Assembly: GCA_902651635.1 (NCBI GenBank)
Contig: CACRSC010000088.1
Coordinates: forward strand, 7,568-64,207
Reading direction: 5' to 3'
Length of the DNA: 56,640 bases
From: Mastigamoeba balamuthi
Taxonomy: Eukaryota > Evosea > Mastigamoebida > Mastigamoebidae
Position 1 is the stretch's first letter, and the number at the start of each line of letters is the position of its first letter. A model generated the notes under the pieces. That model had not been told where the DNA came from, searched no databases, and worked only from the letters and a program-made list of their open reading frames with translations. The translations under genes and the position numbers were made by a program. Positions 33,859-46,214 of the stretch are shown piece by piece.

Positions 33859-34134
33859 CTTCGTTCAACCATGGTCTTCTCGTCTATCATGAGCTCAGTC
33901 TATCTTGAGTTTCGTCTTCCAACCGGAACAGAATTAACATTCGAATGAATTGGTGTCTTTCGCCAGGTTGCCACACAAAACAAGGCCGAAAGTGTATACT
34001 GGTTGTCGGTTCGCGAGATGCACATGATCGGTGAGGAGAGATTGGAGCGTGGAAAATCTAGGGTGACCCCTGTGTCCCTTCGTGCACACAGGGTCTCCTC
34101 TCCATCACTCCCACATTTATGGCCCTCTTGGAGG

Positions 34135-34278
34135 ATGCCCTTTCATGTCTTCTTGCTTGCGATCGTTGTCGGCGTTGTTGCATTTGCTGCTGGTGCCAGT
34201 GCTGTGCATGGTACTACCATCGTCACTGTCTCTGCAGTTCTCTTCCCAACTATGCTGCTGGGGTCCTGTTATGACTGA
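34135..34278 (+). pseudogene. Copy of the small membrane exon of the 22-kb gene (plus)
   Basis: MPFHVFLLAIVVGVVAFAAG corresponds to MAFGAFAFAIVVCVVALAAG at 22174. The upstream leader GTGACCCC...GGCCCTCTTGGAGGATG is also homologous to that gene and to 40792-40860. Just before it, at 34012-34040, a scrap REMHMIGEE matches the M4 propeptide. It ends at 34278 with TGA after LLGSCYD and overlaps the opposite-strand copy by 10 nt. Confidence 0.6.
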
Positions 34279-34403
34279 AGAGAACCCGTAGCTGCGAAGG
34301 ATGCGACCAGACACAGGTGGCCTAGAAGGCAGCAGGCCACTGCGCCAGCGGCAAGCGCAACCACGCTGACGACGATCGCAAACGCAAAGGCTCGAAAGAC
34401 CAT
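34269..34403 (-). pseudogene. Copy of the small membrane exon of the 22-kb gene (minus)
   Basis: 44 residues beginning MVFRAFAFAIVVSVVALAAG, then AVACCLLGHLCLVAS; very close to the 22174 exon. Tail-to-tail with the plus copy. No second or later exon of the parent gene follows, so it is either a tiny membrane peptide gene or a remnant; I favour remnant. Confidence 0.55.
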
Positions 34404-34453
34404 CTCCTCAATTGGGGTAGCAGAAGCAGTTCGGTCTGTGCATCTACAGCAGA

Positions 34454-34700
34454 ATGGACGCGGTCCATGTGATGGCCTCAGAATCCGTTTTCGATGTCTC
34501 GGCCACCAATATTGACTCCAGCGGGTGCTCCACCCTCAAACTCGAGCAAGGAATTGAGTACATCATGGCAGCTTCCAAATGCAGGAGCCAGCAGCACACG
34601 TGGAAGCTGACGCCAAGTAGGGCATCTGAGACGCTGAGGATTACGTTGGGCAGAGCGGGCAGCAGCACGACGGACAATGCACGTGAGACCACAACCAGCA
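34454..34700 (+). pseudogene. M4 protease C-terminal domain fragment (plus)
   Basis: The frame reads ESVFDVSATNIDSSGCSTL, LEQGIEYIMAASK and QQHTWKLTPS, aligning residue for residue with the C-terminal domain of the 36.9-39.9 kb gene (EPVFGDVAASTDPSGCATL, LEQGIEYIMAASK, QQHTWKLTPS). It is isolated: the sequence right of it encodes a different M4-like region on the opposite strand. Confidence 0.75.
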
Positions 34701-34849
34701 AAGCAGTGTTCAGATGGAGTCTGTGACACTCTGGGGGGTGCACTGCACCTCGAGGGCAGCGCCGAAGATGGGGAGTGCAGATCGCCGAGCAGCCGCACAA
34801 CTCGTCGTTCATACAGAGGCTGAGGAAGACCAACACGTAGGGCATCGTC

Positions 34850-35650
34850 AACTCGCAGCTGACGACGACGACACGGTGCTGACGGAGCAGTTCTGCCCCT
34901 GCTCGACCAACTTCTTCGAGCACGCGACATATCGCCCACTGGCGTTTCTCGGCGCCTCCAAGCCCGCGGCCTTCTGCACTCCAGGCGACCGAAAGTGGGG
35001 TTGTCGCAGTCCGGGTTCGCGCTCTCGGGGTGGCCGTCCTCTGCGGGGTGGATCACAGTGCTGTCGCCCAGGAAGCGCAGCGCTCCGAACCACAGCGAAG
35101 CAGCAGTGGTCCAGGGGGGCTGGCTGTCGAAGCTCATGGCCAGGTGGTAGAACGCCCTCGAAGCGATCCCCATGTTTGTGTGCACGTTGCCCCAGTCGTT
35201 GTTGCGGCTCGGCGAGTCGTACGGGGCTACGTCGGCCATGTGCGTGGCGACCTGTTCCATGAGCAGCACCCCGTCGGGAGGATTTGGGGCGAGGCACCGC
35301 ATGGCAGAGGAGGTCACGAAGGTCCTCAGGACGTCCGACCTGAGGAAGGGGTCCATGATGCCCATGCCCACGACCCACCATTCGGGGTCGCGCCACCAGC
35401 CCAGAGGTATGCCGGCCACCGGTGCGCCCTCCGGGGCGTTGCTTGCCCAGTGGCGCGCAGACGTACTGTAGTGGCAGCGGAACATCACGCTGTGCGTGAC
35501 GCGCGTCGACTGGTACTTGACGTGCCCCAATATCACGGAGCTGCCGCACGTCTGCGCCTCGGACACGCAGCCTCGGCAGCAGCTGGTATTACTCGCAGTC
35601 AGTGCACGAGCACTTACCATGGGGCTACATCATGGAGCACCGCAAGCTGG
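34850..35650 (-). pseudogene. Divergent M4-like protease fragment
   Basis: A long minus-strand frame includes MDPFLRSDVLRTF, QVATHMADVAPY and NNDWGNVHTNMGIASRAFYH. The VHTN.GI..RAFY motif is the M4 active-site histidine region (family VH.NSGI.N.AFY). It continues ASLWFGALRFLGDST and then loses frame near 35000 into KKLVEQGQNCSVSTV. No HEXXH is visible upstream within the frame. It is clearly more distant from the other M4 copies than those are from one another, so it represents a second protease gene lineage or a faster-decaying copy. Confidence 0.5.
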
Positions 35651-35697
35651 TAAACCAGATTCAGTTCGAGCTCAGCGAGACCTATGATTCCTAGTGG

Positions 35698-35947
35698 TGA
35701 ACACGTAGTCACACTCCCAGTCAGGCTGTGCGACCAGGTCAGTGAACACCCACCTCACCTCTGTGGAAAGCTGCCACTGACAAGACCACATGGCAGGCAC
35801 ATTCAGACCAAGAAAGGAAGCCCGAGCAAGGAGAGAACAGGAACAGGCAGGGGACGTGGCCGTGGTGCAGCCCATCATGGCGGAGCCAATTAGCTCTGGT
35901 GGGTGCCATTTGTATTTACCCCCTTTCGGTGTTATTGACAGTGTGTC
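35698..35947 (+). repeat. 250-bp segmental duplicate E, copy 2
   Basis: Partner of 29732-29984. It is followed, like copy 1, by a dispersed coding-like module (36240-36780), so the duplicated unit was originally larger, on the order of 1.2 kb. Confidence 0.75.
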
Positions 35948-36239
35948 CATGCTGGACGCCATCATTCCGCTTCGGCATCCCCTCTCCCTGTTGACCTATG
36001 GCGAAAACACCCTCGCCAGTGTGGCACCCCCAAGCCCCAGCACCACTGTCGACGAAGCTCTCAGCAAGGTTCGCGCTCTGCTCTTCCTGCTCAGTATGCC
36101 CAGCAACACCTCACGGTGTGGGTGCGCCTGCAGCTGCAGTGCCTCCGACGGATGGAACAGCCGCTTCCGCAGCTCGAGATCCAGCGCGGCCGGGTGGAGC
36201 AGCCTCCCTAGACGTCGACATAACCTGCACGAGCTGTCT

Positions 36240-36790
36240 GGTCAGTCCTCGGCGATGAGTGGGGCCGCGCAGGGTATCGCAGTGCCCGCGCAGAAATCGC
36301 CCCCTGCCTCTCCGCTGGCTTTCGGTCCCGGCCCGGCGAAGCAGCCGGGACCCATCTCGGCGGAGCGGCCACCAGAGGAGCCCCAGTCTGAACCAGCTGT
36401 TGAGCCTGTGCCTGTCTCGGCCCCGAGCAACTGGCGCCACGTGGCTTTCGTGTCCCCCCAGTCGACCAGGCGTACCACCTCAGGGTATCTGGGATCAAGG
36501 GCGAGCCACTCAGGCTCTTCCCGGGGCAGAGTGCGTTCTGGTGCGCTTCAGGACGGGGTCTAACGACGTGGTGCTGGTCGCCGAGTGGAAGCGGCTGGCG
36601 GGAGTGCTCAAGTATCCCGCGGAGGCGCGGGACCAACAAGCTGCTGGTACGGGGGCGACTGGCCCGTCCTGGTGCAGGGAAGCGTGGAGATTGCCGCGGA
36701 GCTCGAGGACAGCCTGCAGGGCGACGGGTCGCGGACGCCGCTTCTTGTGGTGGGCGGGCGCGCGGGACGCCGACGAATCACCGAGCCCGA
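36240..36790 (+). repeat. Dispersed coding-like module, copy D (longest)
   Basis: The best preserved copy. An Ala/Pro-rich leader (GPAKQPGPISAERPPEEPQ) is followed by SNWRHVAFVSPQ, then in another frame QAYHLRVSGIKGEPLRLFPG, then ECVLVRFRTGSNDVVLVAEW and, after another shift, RGTNKLLVRG and VQGSVEIAAELEDSLQGDG. Frame shifts at each step mean it is not a working gene unless introns are hidden there. Family unknown. Confidence 0.55.
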
Positions 36791-36943
36791 TTGCAGCTCC
36801 ACCTCCAAACCCGCGGGGCACTCGTGAACCACCTGTTTCCGAAAAACGAAGACCCGATTGTTTTCGGCATTCTACGAGCTTTTTCAATTGTATCGACAGA
36901 GGGCAGATGAACGCCGCAGGATTCGAGAAGACACTGTCCCCCT

Positions 36944-39905
36944 TCACAGCATGCCATACAGGAGGACCACGAGAGCAGCCAGTAGTCCAGAAAGACCAAT
37001 GCCTCTGCCCGTGCCAAGACCGACCGCATCACTGTCCGTCGTGCTGCTGCCCGCTCTGTCCAACGTGATCATCAGCGTCTCAGATGACATACTGGGCGTC
37101 AGCTTCCACGTGTGCTGCTGGTACCCGCTCTTGGAGGCCGCCATGATGTATTCGATGCCTTGCTCAAGCGCGAGGGTGGCGCACCCGCTGGGGTCGGTGC
37201 TGGCGGCCACATCACCGAAGACAGGCTCCGATGCCACCACGCGGACTGCGACCATTCCACAGCAGACGTGTAGGGCAGAGCTGTTGTGGCTCCTTGCCTC
37301 CAGCGACGCGGAGTTGCTGACAGGGAGAAGGCCGTGCTGCGAGACGTATGCGAAGTACATACCACGAGGAAGATAATCCAATTGGACCCCTATGACAAGG
37401 CTGTCTGCGGCACCGGCACTGAGCCTCCAGCGTGTCAGCGACTGGCAGGATCTGGAGGACATGGGATCGGCGACTTCTGCGGTGCAGAGGGAGATCCCGA
37501 AGCAGGGGACGAGGCCACCGGTGGTCGCATCGGTGTTGCAGATCAGCCTTGGCGACGTCACCGCGGGATCGACATTCCTCGTGTGCAAGTTCGAAGCCTT
37601 CGGCAGTAGTCACTGCCCTATCGATGATGGGGACGTCTGCCCAGTAGAGGCTGAACGGGCCGGCAGACGAGAATGGACCGGCAGCTCCGTTATTCAGGCT
37701 GAGCGTGGCGTTCTCGACTGCGTGCTGTGATGCCGAGACCGGGCACCAGACCTCGTGGGCCCACAGCGGGTTGCTATCGTTCGCTCCTGCCTCTGGGTGT
37801 ACAATACGAGAGGCAGAGGGGTCGCAGTGGGTCGCAGTGGCCCCTGACAGAGCAAGCGATGCACCGCTATAGTTTCCGCTCACGTAGAACGTAAGCCGCG
37901 AGTTTGCGGCGCCCTTGACGAACACACGGGGTACTGCGGGCAGGTCTGCCACAAGAGTGGGCTTGGAAGAAAAGCAGGGAATTGGATCCGCGAGCCCAGT
38001 GGCTGTAATCGCCTGCGCGACAGTCTCACAGACGCCGTCGCTGACAACCCCTGCCTGCTTGAGCTGCTCGCATCCGAGTACGAGGTATGCCGCAAACCTA
38101 TTCGGGACACATGCGTCAGCGAGAGTCGCTCTCAGGCGAGGAGGCATTGGGGTCGGCGCACAGGGAGAACGTGGTCATGGGGGTCGACAGGTACTTTGCT
38201 CTCGTGAATATCTTCATAGACATGTTCAGCCCGATGCCGTTGAAGCCCCTGCTGTGTGACCCGTCCACCAGCAGCGCAAAGGTCCGCGAGGGGATGAGAG
38301 AGTCTGCAAACATGACTCAGCTATCCCTGTGTCCGGAGGGAGAGGCTTACTGAAGTGGACACCACCGTTGTCAAGCGCGAAGCACATCATCTCGGGCACC
38401 CGCGTGGGGTAGAACAGAGGCGCCTGTGTAACAATGCAGTCGGGTTGCCACATGTCACGGACCCCCACCACAGTCTTGCCGTCCTTGGTGGCCTTGCGGG
38501 TGTTTCCGTCCCAGCCTTCAATCCAGCGGCTAGACCTTCCTGTGGGAAACAGCGTGTCACTCGGGGCGGGTCCTCCAGCCTCGTACCTTCTTCGGTGCAG
38601 GCCCCCTCCTCGCGGATCGCATGGTTGTTTGTGAGAATATCGATGAACATCGAGAAGATGTCGCTCCATGCCTCGTTCAGCGCCCCGCTCTGCGCCTCGT
38701 ACCACAGTCTAGATGAAGCCATTATGAGTGCGGGAGGATAGAAGCAATATGCTACCCGTCGAGGAACTCAGTGATGCCATGCGCGTACTCGTGCCACATG
38801 ATACTGAGAGATACGAAGTTTGTTCCAAAGTGCATGGTCCGGTTCGAGTAGAACGCGTTGGCCCTGTTCATGTGCACATACGCTGTGATGGGCGACCCCT
38901 TGTTGTCGTAGCAGTCAAGCCCACTGAACTCCTTCCACACCCTCTCCCTGTGCGCAGACCTCTCAGAATGGCACCATCGAGGCAACTGGCGCGCACGCGT
39001 GAGCGATTCCGTTGACGATGCTGACGATGTCCGTGTCTGCCGGGAGCGGAGATCCCTCCTGCCAGAGGAGCTCGTGTGAAGCTTCCTCGTAGACCCGTGA
39101 CACAACGTCAACCTCGTGGCGGTGTACCGACACAACCTCGCGGCTGCGCATATCGATGTACACGTCGCTGGTCCCGCACTGCACCTCCCACGCCCTCACG
39201 TTCGGCCCGGGCTCCCCATTGGCCATCCCGGGCCTCAGCACCACCTCCCTCGCCTCCGCGCACTTGGCTCTCCCGTCCTCTGCCCCGGCCTCGTGCTGCG
39301 CGATCGCGACAGCCTCCTCCTTGCCCACGACGGCGCGGCCTTGCAGGTGTGCCCTCTGGTGCGCGTCGGGGACCGTTGTTCCTGTCACCGACACGATGTC
39401 GCCCTCGCTGTTCCACACGACCTGCGCGTGCGTCGCCAGATCGATCGTGAGAGGAGTCAGAAGGACCGGGCCGAGAGAGCGCGTGGGTGAGAGCAGCACC
39501 TTGAGGAGAGCGCCGACGATGGGGACGGCGTCGATGGACTGCTGGTGAGTCGAGATGGACCAGCCAGACACGTGCGGGTCGTCCAGGGGCTCGCCGATCA
39601 TGTGCATCTCGAGGTGTTCCCCGAACTCCGGCGTCTCCTCGAGCAGAATGCCCAGTGTGCGCTCCATAAGTGCTGCACGTGGCCCTCCATCTGCGATGCT
39701 CAGTGGCTCAGAAGTGAGGGGCCATCGGGGGAGAGGTGAACACGACGTAACTGCGCAGGTGAGGAGGAAGTCCGAACGGAGGAGACGGGCTAAACGTGCA
39801 GGGCGTGCCCGTGGCAGAGCTGACACATGCGAACCGCCTGGAAGAGGCTGTTGGGGCTGCTGCCGCCGCTGCTGCGAGCAGCAACGCGAGATAGAGAGTG
39901 CTCAT
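36944..39905 (-). CDS. Secreted thermolysin-like (M4) metalloprotease, best-preserved copy
   Basis: Multi-exon gene starting MSTLYLALLLAAAAAAAP, a signal peptide. The FTP-type propeptide exon ends at 38997. Then come exons 38947-38756 (contains HEYAHGITEFLDG; HEYAH at 38793-38779), 38708-38587 (EAQSGALNEAWSDIFS, third zinc ligand), 38539-38351 (ends DNGGVHF), 38303-38162 (NSLIPSRTFALLVDG, GIGLNMSMKIFTRA), and from 38097 on, with phases matching. HEXXH, the downstream Glu and the GGVH active-site His are all present, so the catalytic core looks functional. A Cys-containing C-terminal beta domain and a hydrophobic tail (GLSGLLAALVVLLYG) end the protein, suggesting a GPI or membrane anchor. Two joins remain unsolved: between signal exon and propeptide (about 39860-39735), and near 37600 where two overlapping frames meet. 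Either may hide an intron or a frameshift. Confidence 0.65.
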
Positions 39906-40856
39906 GATAACCGACGAATGTTGAAATGAAAAATGAACTTTGCTGCTCGCCATCCGTAGACATGAACCCCAGATTCACGCAACAATTCCCCGCATCCCGC
40001 AGGCACAAGGAAACGATGTGCGTGTTTCCTGAACTGAAACATAGTACAGTCTTACGGTTCTTTTCTGGAGGAATGCGAGGAGGCAAGGAAAAGGCAACCC
40101 GCTGTCCGGTGCAACTGCCCGCAGCATTGAGGAAAACGCAGATCCTCCTAACTGTGCGATCTCCTTTTTCCAACGCTCGCCATCGCAACGTCACTTCGCC
40201 AACCGTGAAGTACGTATACTGGTTGGTGGAGGACTGCGCCGAATTCGGTCAGCAACGCGCGTACCACATCTGGGAAATTGAAGCTGAGAGTCGATATTTC
40301 AGCCCGAGGGAGGCCAATATCAAGCCCGTGAGCCGTCCTTCTTTCTCACCATTTGGAAGTCGTTCACGGATCTGACCACTGGCAACCACTGCTGGCAGGG
40401 GTCGACCAAGACAGTCAAAGCGAAGCTCAAGGTGTGCACAGATAAATCAACGTCGATACCGCATGGCTCTCGGGATCGAGCGAGAGGGCACCCACACTGC
40501 GATCGTCAGAATGTGGTGTGAGGAAGCCCCCTTGGGTGACGATCCCACTACACTGGCACAGTAGTGCACAGACGGCTGTACGTTCAATATTATTCTCCCT
40601 TGAACCCCAGATTTCTTCCTCTCCAGCCACTCACTCACGCATGAGTATCGCAGCAGCCTAACAGACCACTGCTCCGAGGCAGTTTCTGAGGAACCCAGTT
40701 GTGGCCACCATTCGCGGGGTGAGAAGTGGCTCTGGCATGATGAGTGCGGGGAAGCAAAGGGGAATAAATCCAAATAATACTCGTTATGACCGGTGTGACC
40801 CTTCGTGTACACAGGGCCTCCCCTCAGTCACTCAGTAATTATGGCCCTCTTGAAGG
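39906..40856. other. Decayed stretch between M4 gene and membrane-exon copies
   Basis: Promoter of the M4 gene should lie at its left end. A plus-strand scrap near 40205-40440 (VKYVYWLVEDCAEFGQQR, later IWKSFTDLTTGNHCWQGST) shares a KVYWL-type start with 33985-34010, again directly before a membrane-exon copy. No gene can be called. Confidence 0.35.
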
Positions 40857-40946
40857 ATGTCCTTTCATGTCTTCTCGGTTGCGATCGTTGTCGGTGTTGT
40901 TGTGTATGCTGCAGGTGCCATGCTCTGCTGTGCCTCGGCTTCCTGA
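40857..40946 (+). pseudogene. Copy of the small membrane exon (plus), frameshifted
   Basis: MSFHVFSVAIVVGVVVYAAG followed by AMLCC, then a frame shift; the homologous reading continues in another frame as LGFLMLGATIIILLFPHTAG up to about 41020. Leader sequence 40792-40856 is homologous to that at 34068-34134. Confidence 0.6.
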
Positions 40947-40980
40947 TGCTGGGTGCCACCATCATCATCCTGCTTTTTCC

Positions 40981-41157
40981 TCACACTGCTGGGTTCCTGT
41001 TCCAACCCACAGCAGCATAGGGAAGATACACAAAGGATGCAGTGATGCTGGTGACAGCGACCAGCATCGAGAAGCCGAGGAGGCAGCAGGCCACTGCCCC
41101 CGCGGCGAACATGACCACACTGATGACGATCACAACCGCGAAGGCGCCAAAGGCCAT
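40981..41157 (-). pseudogene. Copy of the small membrane exon (minus)
   Basis: 58 residues from MAFGAFAVVIVISVVMFAAG, then AVACCLLGFSMLVAV and ending AVGWNRNPAV. It is the copy most like the parent exon at 22174. Tail-to-tail with the preceding plus copy, repeating the arrangement at 34.1-34.4 kb. It stops where the parent exon would be spliced to exon 2. Confidence 0.55.
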
Positions 41158-41853
41158 CTTCCCCAAATGGGGCAAGGGCAGCAATTGTTCGGTGCTATTA
41201 CATGTCGGGTGGTGCAAAAATGTTCCATGCCCAGCCATTGCAAAGGAATTCAATTCACGATGGCAGGCATAGCTGACACTTTCATAAATTACATCTCAGG
41301 TAACCCGGTTAATTATCTGAAAAGTGTCAACTGGAGGTTTCACATCCAGTGTATCCGATGAGTGTGAGGCCCTGTGGATGAGGGAATATTTTTCGCCCAG
41401 CAAACCCACCAGAACCGTGAGAGCCCTGAGTTGTATTCCCCAGAGGTGTGCTTGTTCAAAACGCGAGCCCACAAGCTCAGAATTTCTACTGCCTACTGGT
41501 GACTTAGGGGGGAACATGTGTGCTTTGGTACCTTCACAGAGGCGAATCCATGTGCCATTCATTCCACTTCCCTCAATCCAGTGAATTGCACGTTTCACTC
41601 AGAGAGAACCAGTCTCGCCATGCTTCCCACAGCATGTGTGGCCCCTCAGCTGCACCCGCCCATGCACAAGCACCACTGTTTCCTCTGTCACCAGCACGCT
41701 GACCCCTTTGTGTTCTTCATCAAACCACAATGGTCTCAAACCCTCAATGCCCATTTTTCTCGTATGCATAGCACTTCAATGTTATTTACACTCGTTCTCA
41801 CGAATTCTGCAGCAACCAGAGAAACTGGAACAGGAGAACTGTAGTAACACCTC

Positions 41854-43368
41854 TCAGAGCGCCCTGCAGAGAGCAACTATTGTGAGCATCGCCAGCAGCT
41901 CCATCGTAGCCCTCTGTCCCCCACTGGTGATCAGGGTCTCGTGCACCATCATGGCCTCCTTGTCGAGCTTCTGGATCCACTTCTCCTCCAGGAAGTATTT
42001 CTTTGCTGCCATGATGTTGTACTCTACGCCCTGCTCCAGCTCAAACGTGATGCACCCGCTGCTGTCCATGTCAGCATCCACACTCCCGAACACTGCCTTC
42101 GTGACCACCACGTGCATGTCTGTCCTTCCCATGCAGATCTGCAGCTTTGCCAGAGTCTTCTTCACAGAGATGACAGCAGCATTGCTAATGGGCCTCCTGC
42201 CGTGCTGTGACACATACACGAAGTACTTGCCCCACTTGTAGACCTCCATCTTGACCTCTGTCCTCAGGACGCCCTCAACTGAGTTCCTGAAGCTCGATTT
42301 TCCGATCCAATCACAGTGGTTGGAGGAATCGGGATCTGAAGTTATCTTGAATCACAGGTAGATGTTCAGGCACATCATGACCCTGATGTCCGGGTCGCAC
42401 ATGTAGTTGGCCAATTGGGGAGGAAGTCCTTGAAGTAGATGTTGATATCAACACTGGGCATGTGGTGAGGTGTTACAGTGGCATACACAGTTAAGATGCC
42501 GTCTACAATGGTCTTGATCTCAGGGTCCGCAGGGAATGGCTGGTCACTCTTCCACATGACACAGCTGGTGGGCTGGTCGTAGACAGCAGACAACAAGGTG
42601 GGACTTGCGAGAGTTGAAGACGAGAACGCTGAGGGACTGCATGCTGACATAGATGTCGGCTGTGCCGCACACCACCTCCCGCACTGGCAGGTTCAGCCCG
42701 GGCTCACCATTGGCCATGCCAGGTCTCAGCACCACCCTTCTTGCCTCTGCACACCTCGCCTGGCTGTCCCTCACCTCTGCTGGGCCATGCCAACCGCCTC
42801 CTCCTGTGATACTGCCATGCATGCCCTCAGGTGCATCTGCTTGAGTGCATCGGCCACTGTTGTCCCCATCGCTGACACCACTTCCTCCTCGTCATTCCAC
42901 ACAGCCTGTGAATTATGTGTGGTCAGCTCTGCTCAACTGCACCACAAAGAGGGATCTCCATGGAAACGTGCCTTGAGGACAGTGCCAACAATGAGGATGC
43001 CATCGTCTGCTGGTGAGTGGTGATGGACCAGCCTGCCACGTGCGGGTCCTCCATTGTCTCCACCAGCTGCATCTCTACGTCCTTTCCGAACTCAGGCGTT
43101 GCATCCACCAGCACCTGCAGTGAATGCTCAGCTCTCTCATGGTGCATTGCGTCTGGCAGTTTGTCATCCACAAGATGATGTAGAAGTGTGTTTCAGTTGT
43201 TGGTGAAGGGCAAGTTGAAAATGGAGTACCACGATGTGTGTTTGCCATGTAGAATGGTGGTGATGGGCTCAGCACACATGGAACACCTGTGGCTGTACTG
43301 ACACACCCGAATCACGTGGCTGTGACAGCTGTGGCGATCGACAGAACCAAGCTGATGGCTGTGATCAT
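41854..43368 (-). pseudogene. M4 protease pseudogene B, catalytic domain missing
   Basis: It starts MITAISLVLSIATAVTAT (signal peptide) but hits TGA at 43314-43312, where the intact copy has CGG before TTCGCATGT, so CGA to TGA is likely. The propeptide follows (ATPEFGKDVEMQLVE, EDPHVAGWSITTHQQ; REVVCGTADIYVSMQS; VYDQPTSCVMWKS). After about 42370 the sequence passes almost directly to the C-terminal domain (GKYFVYVSQHGRRPISNAA ... LEQGVEYNIMAAK ... hydrophobic end LLAMLTIVALCRAL). HEXXH and all catalytic exons are absent: an internal deletion. The C-terminal domain exon itself is an uninterrupted frame of about 130 residues. Confidence 0.75.
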
Positions 43369-44427
43369 GGACCTGGATGATAAACAATGGTGGAGAAAAG
43401 AGTGTTTGGCTGGGTTTTTGATGTGTAGAGAGTTCTGTGAAACTTTGCAAAGAAATATGTGGTGTTAGGATGTCTGATGATGTGTCCTGTTCCAGGTGTA
43501 CCAGAAACCCGAGGTCCTTGCCCCTAAAAGGAAATAATCCAGAGACGGTTTGTTGGCACAGAATACCTGCTCTCGTCTCAGAAAAAACAGGTTTGGCTGT
43601 ACCGTGTTGCCCGATATGCAATCTGTGTTCTGTGTAGAATGCCTTACGGTATGCGCTCAGCTCTAAGCTAAGAACAACTGGACGAATTTGTATCACAAAT
43701 GAAGAATATCAACTGGCAGGCCCTATGGAGGGCCCGAGGGCCTCTTCGGCTTCGGGTGCCCCAATGCCTGGTGTGGAATGCTGGGAGCACATCTACATGA
43801 CAGGCCACGATAGTGGGGATCGTGCAGAGTTCACGACCCCAGGTGATCGTGCCTCTCAGGCTCTTCAGCTGAACCTTGTGCCTGATGAAGATATGAAAAG
43901 TACCTACGTCAGACATTCGGGCAGAGTATGCATGAGTGTGTATGGAAGGAGACCCCAGGAGAGTTTCAGGCATTGGAGACTCACGTTTTGCTCCTCTAGC
44001 CTCGAGATTACGCAACCTATTGGATACCTGCCCGCGCACAGGCCTGGCTCCCCTGTCTGCGATGGCCAGTACACGGGCAATGTAGAGTTGCCTCTCTCCG
44101 ACGAGAAGGTCGGCATTCAGCATGATTACTCACGATTAAAGTTGCTACATTGTCTCTTGATGCCAACGCTGGCCTGCTCGAGGCCTCCAAGACTGCCGAC
44201 GACATGGTCAGATTCACGATCAAGCTTTGGCGCCCAGCGAAGAGCGGGGTGTAGTGCTCGACCAACAGATACCTGAGAGCTTTGATGCTCTACACTATCC
44301 CGATAGAATTCGACGGAAATGTATGGCCAGATATTCTCTGTCTTGATTCTCATTGCGCAGCCAGCCAGCCGATAAATGGAATTGGTTGTGGTATGGTCCG
44401 GTGTCGGGAGCGCTTCGGGTTGGCGCC
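43369..44427. other. Decayed stretch left of the CDK gene
   Basis: Contains a protein-like scrap VATLSLDANAGLLEASKTAD followed by DMVRFTIKLW at about 44130-44240 (+), preceded by frames with several stops. Not recognised. The right end is the CDK promoter. Confidence 0.35.
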
Positions 44428-44457
44428 GATATCTGCGGGATATCTCTGGTGGATATT
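44428..44457 (+). promoter_or_regulatory. Double GATATC promoter element of the CDK gene
   Basis: GATATC at 44428-44433 and 44439-44444, then GGATATTTTCGGGCGGGA; about 90-108 bp before the ATG at 44536. Confidence 0.4.
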
Positions 44458-44535
44458 TTCGGGCGGGAATCGTTTTGGGCACACACCTGGGGCGTGTCTC
44501 ACCAGCAAACACACACACACACAACGCCGGACCAC

Positions 44536-46214
<1,679 letters not shown>

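Noticed and set aside
34251-34275. The 34-kb membrane-exon copy as a spliced retrocopy (YAAGVLL resembles joined exons 1 and 2)
   Set aside because: The match is only seven residues, a TTCTCTGCAG acceptor-like sequence still precedes it, and there is no poly(A) tail.
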